Of a stretch of 64,000 nt of DNA, positions 59,051 through 64,000 are shown one piece after another. How positions within the stretch are numbered: position 1 is the stretch's first letter; every line of letters starts with the position of its first letter. Where the stretch lies: the NCBI RefSeq assembly GCF_000005505.3, contig NC_016131.3:63969355-64033354 (forward strand). The letters run 5' to 3'. The notes under the pieces are model-generated. The model searched no databases, was not told the DNA's origin, and saw only the letters and a list, made by a program, of their open reading frames with translations. The position numbers were made by a program, and so were the translations under genes. The stretch comes from Brachypodium distachyon. Lineage: Eukaryota > Streptophyta > Magnoliopsida > Poales > Poaceae.

Positions 59051-62000
59051 CACTACTAGAAATCACAGTTTTCCGTAGGGTAGATTTCTTTACCTAGAGC
59101 TGATTTCTCTCTTCTTGGTAAAGTAAATGTGCAAATAGTGTAACTCTAGGAAAAGATAATTTGCATCCAAAAATATATGTGAAGTAAACTATACCTAGAG
59201 TTAATTCCAGCCCTAGGTAAAGGATGCCACGCTGGCTGAGGAAGATGCTCATGGTGGATGATTTTTCATTTCTTTTTGGATTCATCTCGTGCATTTTCTC
59301 CGGCAGGCTCGCATCGTTTTGCACAGGCCCACTAGACAGCGACAGAGACGGAGCCAAATTTTTCGCTTTGTCCTGAGACACCCTGCAGGAAAGCAAAAGA
59401 TCCCTTCTCCCATCTCAAAAAAAGGTCTTGGTCTAATCCCCTCTCGCCGTCTTCGTGTTCATGGAGCCCCGCCCCGCCATCCTAGCGCCGCCTCGCCGTC
59501 CCAGAGCAGCCCCGCTGTACCCGTGCTGCCCAACCATCCCAGCGCCGCCCCGCTGTACCCGCATTGCCCGGCCGTAGTAGCTCCGCCCCGCTGTACCCGC
59601 GCCGCCCCGGCCTGCGCTGCCCTCGAGGATGCGGTCGCGGTGACCGTGCCTGGAACCACGGCAGCGGCGCGGTACATCTTCTTCTCGTGGTAACTCCCTT
59701 TGGTCACCGCCCCCTTCTGGTTTAATCTCTCCCTCTCAATCTTCTCTAGCTCTCTCCATCTATCTAGGTCTCAGCATGCTATGCTAGATGTTCTTGGATT
59801 TTGTTTTTTGACAAATTTTGCTGGTCTCGCCATCGTATGCCAATCCACCCCATCGAACCCATGAATCCCTCGCGCAGGCGCCCTCTACCACCAGCTACTT
59901 CCCCTGGCACACCGCCTCGCCCTCATGGACCACCCATCCGGCCTACAACTCCTCAAGGTAACTATCTGTACCTCCCTTCGTCCTCCTCCTCAATGCGCCC
60001 CTGAATTGAAGAATAATGGTGCAAACAAGTCTGTAATTCAGTTACTTTCCTCCCTTCCTTTCTTTACTGCAACTTGCTAATTGTTTCCACAGTATAGATA
60101 CTTGGAGATTGCTCTGGAATTTCAGTTGTCATATGGTGGGGTATGGAAGATTATAGAAAAGGAGAACATGAAGTTGACTTTTGTAGAACTTTGTGTGTTA
60201 TTTTTAACTTGCAAGATCCATATTGTCTTCAGACGTAATGGTCTTTCACAGATTATTGTCAACGGTTCAAATTGGGGTAATGGACATCTATGGAGTGCTT
60301 CAAATATAACAGATCAGTTTTTTGGTCTATAGGAGCCCAACCCTAACACGCAGTTTGTTTAGATTGGAGTCAATTTCAATTTCTGAATCATTTGTTTGAT
60401 TGCATAGGGATGTTACCATTTCGGCCTTGTCAATCTTCACTAGGATCTCCAAATCACGTATGTAATCACTTTTCTCAATCTGAAACTGAAACAAAGAAAT
60501 AGCTATTTTCAAAGCTCATCTATTGCTTTGCAGATTCTAAATGACAACAAAAATTTCTAAGGTCTTGTTAAAGTTTCTATATGTATCTAGATATTGTCAG
60601 TTAAAATAGACACAAGTGGTTATATTATTGTTCCCTTTGGATACTAGATTACCAGTCATTATAACCTTCAGTGAATGAGTTGATCAAAAGAAAGCTTCGA
60701 GAAAGTGGTACTTTCAGTAATTTGTGTAGTCACAGGAATACTTTTTCCACTAATTTACCAAAGCTGAACTACATAAGTACTACCAGTAGTAGAAACTTTT
60801 TTTTTTCTGAAGTAGGCACAAGTTACCTTCTCAAGTAAATTCTCGAGGTTAGTTTGTTCATGTTCTTCAGTTAACGTGCTATCGGTAACGCCGATTTTGT
60901 TTTGTATGAATGCCAGGCTATTTATATTGAATGAATCGGAGCAACAATATCTACTTCATGACCACAGAAAAGTATATGAGGTATTGTCACTGAAGGAAAC
61001 TGAAAGATGCGTGGAACAAATGCAAAATGTACCTAGAAAATTTCACTCTTTTATATCTGGCTATTGATGCTTAATTTTGTTGAAAACGGTTCTCATTAGA
61101 TTCATCAACTGCAAATTTCTAATCATGTAGTTAGACTCACACGTGTGCATGGAAGAAGATTACTCTGTACATCCCTATCCATACTCCTAAATGGCCATGG
61201 ATGCAACCATCTCTTTTAAGATGAACTGACTGCTAGGTTTTTATAAAACTTTTAAGTGTCTGGCTCCTTACTGAAAACATGCAGCATGCATATGAGATGT
61301 TTATTTTGTAATCTTTACATTGCACCTCTCCTCTCCTCAAATGGAATGCATGCCCAGAAACTATCAAAAATTGTGTGTGCTGTTGCATGTGTTTTTTAAT
61401 TGTACTGATGTGCTCTTAATTTATCAACTTATTTCAGGAGCACAATATCAACTCAAATGTTTCTTCTGCCACGAGCCTGCTGCAGATCAAGATGGGTTGT
61501 TTGGAGGGTTCTTCAATGAGTCATGCTGCTCATGAGCATCCAAATGCCAGCAACTGAATAGGTCTTGCTTATGCAGTTTTTTGGTGTTGCAAACTCTATA
61601 GCTACATACTCATCTGTGACAATAGTTGACATGTTGAGTCATGTTTTTTGGCTTAGCGAACTCTTGCCATTTACTGATTTGTTATGGATGTAATGGGGTT
61701 GTTTTTTGGTGTAGCTACAACATTGGCTACTGATCATGAACGTGTTATTTCCATGAAGAGTGAGATTGATTGAAACAATTTGTGTTTTGTGTTTGTATTG
61801 GTTATTAATTCTGGCTCCGTTTGAATATATTTGAATTATGGTCATTACGGATTCACATATAGTGAATATGAATTCCAATATGGTTCCCTAGAGTGTATTT
61901 TTCAAATTCTGGTTGGTAAAGTCCACTAGGGGAAGATGGTGATGTGGCATATGCAGCACCCATGTGATATCTTTTCCTAGAGTTCAAGCCCTTAGGTGAA

Positions 62001-62172
62001 GAAATGTTTTCCTAGAGCTGTCCAAATGCCCCTAGGTAAAGGCCCATTTTCCCACCATATTATACCTAGGGTTCTTTTCCTAGAGCAGTCCCTAGGTGAA
62101 GCCTTTACCTAGGGGTTTTATGCTTTCACCTAGAGTATTTGGCACTAGGAGAAACCGTGTATTCCAGTAGTG
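59051..62172. mobile_element. Complete non-autonomous CACTA element nested in the outer CACTA
   Basis: Left end CACTACTAGAAATCACAGTT and right end, reverse-complemented, CACTACTGGAATACACGGTT. A 3-bp TTT duplication flanks both sides (59048-59050 and 62173-62175), as CACTA elements make. Subterminal CCTAGAG/CCTAGGTAAAG motifs cluster at both ends (about 59090-59225 and 61920-62150). The 3.1-kb body has an Arg/Pro-rich frame (59289-59693) and several AT-rich frames but no transposase motif. It may carry host-derived sequence that I cannot identify. Confidence 0.85.
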
Positions 62173-62217
62173 TTTTTGGAGCTCCGGCGGCCGGGGAGCT
62201 CCGATCTTCGAGCCCGA

Positions 62218-62445
62218 AGCTTCCCTCTCCCTTGCGAGCTCTCTCTCCTTCCCGATCTGTCTCGCCGGCCTCCAATTTCTCTCCGAATTTCTCCAATTTC
62301 AAAATTTTGAGCTCCGGTCGCCGGCCAAAATGCGGCCTCCTCGTAGTCACCCAGAGCTTCCCTCTCCCTTGCGAACTCTCTCTCCCACCCGATCTTTCTC
62401 GCCGGCCTCCAATTTCTCTCCGAATGTCTCTAATTTCAAATTTTT
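62218..62445. repeat. ~90-bp direct repeat in the outer CACTA leader
   Basis: Copies start AGCTTCCCTCTCCCTTGCGA at 62218 and 62355, run through TCGCCGGCCTCCAATTTCTC, and are separated by about 45 bp of GC-rich sequence. Confidence 0.9.
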
Positions 62446-62537
62446 AGTTAGTCTCGGTTAATTAACACCTTAATCACCTTGTCAACTATTAGGCTAACTA
62501 TTTTGCTTTGTTTGTTTTCTTGTGTATCGTTTTGTAG

Positions 62538-64000
62538 ATCGAAGGACCGTTCTTGGATGTACGCCAAGGAAAGAATCAATGCTCGATGGATAATCAAATG
62601 GACGGTCTTTTTTGGAGTCGCGAAAGGTGATATGGAACGAAAAGGACTTGTGATGATGCGTTGTACATGTCGCAAATGTGGAAACACATGCATGATGAAG
62701 CCTGAAAATGTTCAGATGCACGTGCTGGCATCAGGTTTGTGGAAGGTTATTCTCGCTGGACTTGTTATGGAGAGGATGTGGTTGATGTCGGTAGCGGTAG
62801 CGAAGATGATGATGCCATGCGGTATGATCTGGCGAATGATTCCGAGGAAGAAACAAGGGTCGATGAGGAGGTTAATGTGGAATGTGAAGGAGCTCACGTG
62901 ACAGGATTGCCGAAATGCTAGATGACCCGTACCTACGGGACCAGCTGGAGGACCCCGAAGATGAGGCAGAGTCTTCTCAGTTCAAAAAATTGTTGGAGGA
63001 CACAAACACACCTTGTATGATGGAGCTGGCGAAGAAAACAACGTGTTCGAAGTGATGTTCGAACTTTTGAGGCTGAAGGCAGCATCATGCTGGTCAGACA
63101 AGGGCTTCACGGACTTGTTGAGTTACCTTGCTTCGGTTTTTCCACAGCCAAACAAGTTGCCCAAGAGCACATACGAGGCGAAGAAGATTACATGCCCGCT
63201 TGGATTAGATTGCGTGAAACATCATTCATGTCCAAACGACTGCATGGTATACATTGGAGAGTAAGAGAACCATAAGAGCTGCAACATATGCGGCGCATCG
63301 AGATACAAGAAGAAAAACGCCAGAGCTGGCGAACACGATGGGGAAGAAGTGATGAAGGGCAGGCCGGCAAAGACTGTCTGGTATCTTACGGTAGGTGGCC
63401 GAGTTGAGCGTTGGATGCAGAACGTTAAGGACGCGAGATATCTCGTCTATCACGATCTGGCGCATGCTGCATTCGATCCTGACGGGCACTACCGTGTGGA
63501 GGAAGCTGGGGTCCTAAGACACCCTGCCGATGGGACTCAGTGGAGGAACTTTGACACGGCATTTTCTGCTTTCGGGGAAGAGCCCAGAAACCTGAGGCTC
63601 GGTCTCAGCACTGACGGAATAAATCCCTTCGGAAACATGAACAACAAGCACAGCACATGACCAGTGATCTTGTTTGTCTACAACCTTCCTCCATGGTTAA
63701 TCTTGAAGAGAAAGTACATCCACATGTGCATGCTCATATAGGGTCCAAAGCAGACGGGAGCTGACCTAAATGTGTATCTGCAGCTAGTGAAGGATGAGTT
63801 GAAGCAGGTTTGGAACCCTGGCAGAGTGGTTTGGGACGCAAACGGGAGGGAGTACTTCACGATGAGAGCAGCGCTTCTGACCTGCGTGCATGACTACCCC
63901 GCGAATGGAAATACTTCATGCCAGGTGACACATGGCTACAAGGCCTGTACAAAGTGCATGGAAAACACGACATCGGAGAAGTTGCTCGCTTCATCCAAAA
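62538..64000 (+). pseudogene. TNP2-like CACTA transposase, decayed, cut by window end
   Basis: Starts after a plausible acceptor TTTGTAG. The transposase-associated domain is recognisable: DRSWMY, then CTCRKCGNTC with paired cysteines, then GYSRWTCYGED. It is followed by an acidic linker and the TNP2 core (SYLASVFPQPNKLPKSTYEA, HSCPNDCMVYIGE, GVLRHPADGTQWRNFD, LGLSTDGINPFGNM, YNLPPW, GADLNVYLQLVKDELKQVW). The frame is broken. At least three shifts occur before 63040, and in-frame stops sit at 63262-63264, 63658-63660 and 63739-63741. It cannot make a full transposase as it stands. Confidence 0.85.

Larger units (their letters stand above)
58622..64000 (+). mobile_element. CACTA (En/Spm) transposon, truncated by the window end
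   Basis: Begins CACTATTACAAAACGATC, the CACTA-type terminus. It continues into an array of inverted subterminal repeats (58650-58918), then a leader split by a second CACTA element (59051-62172). From 62538 it holds a decayed TNP2-type transposase on the same strand. The right end lies beyond the window. Confidence 0.75.

Noticed and set aside
59289..59693. Arg/Pro-rich 134-codon frame in the inner CACTA element
   Set aside because: Low-complexity P/A-rich translation from GC-rich repeats (CCCCGC-type); no transposase or host domain.

Overview
This is nuclear DNA of a grass, most likely a Pooideae cereal or a wheat/barley relative. The genes have plant GT-AG introns and very GC-rich first exons. 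The space between genes is packed with Stowaway, Tourist/Harbinger, hAT and CACTA elements of the kinds found in cereals. There are no bacterial operons, CRISPR arrays or recognisable RNA genes. I recall ASL, AMP-binding and GT34 genes lying close together on rice chromosome 3, which would suggest colinearity, but I could not verify this.

Layout, left to right. 0.2-1.5 kb: a PIF/Harbinger-type element carrying a broken NAM-associated ORF. 3.1-4.5 kb (+): an intronless GT34 glycosyltransferase, xyloglucan-xylosyltransferase-like. 5.4-8.5 kb (-): a seven-exon organellar (probably mitochondrial) peptide chain release factor 2. 8.7-10.1 kb: a triple nest of DNA transposons. 11.9-15.0 kb (-): the plastid outer-envelope protein OEP16-2. 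15.8-21.6 kb (-): argininosuccinate lyase, seven exons. 22.0-23.0 kb (-): a basic/proline-rich ORF whose last coding residues look like the end of ASL exon 1. 24.9-25.6 kb (+): a universal stress protein. 26.5-27.5 kb: a foldback element split by a Tourist-like element. 27.5-32 kb: gene-poor. 32.0-32.6 kb (+): a PADRE/DUF4228 protein. About 34.1 kb (-): a MESD-like exon fragment. 34.7-38.7 and 39.5-44.1 kb (+): tandem acyl-activating enzymes ending in SRM. 44.6-52.5 kb: mobile-element remains. 52.9-55.2 kb (+): an ENSA/ARPP19-like PP2A-inhibitor gene. 58.6 kb to the window end: a CACTA transposon with a decayed TNP2 transposase, interrupted by a complete smaller CACTA element.

The genes do not form one pathway. 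They are mostly single-copy housekeeping or metabolic genes: cell-wall glycosylation, organelle translation termination, plastid envelope transport, arginine synthesis, peroxisomal acyl activation, stress response and cell-cycle phosphatase control. The least expected signals are the ASL-like exon end upstream of ASL, with a compatible splice donor, and the ordered nested insertions whose target-site duplications can still be read. Exon boundaries were placed by hand from GT/AG sites, reading-frame continuity and family conservation. They agree in phase across every multi-exon gene listed, but no transcript evidence was available.
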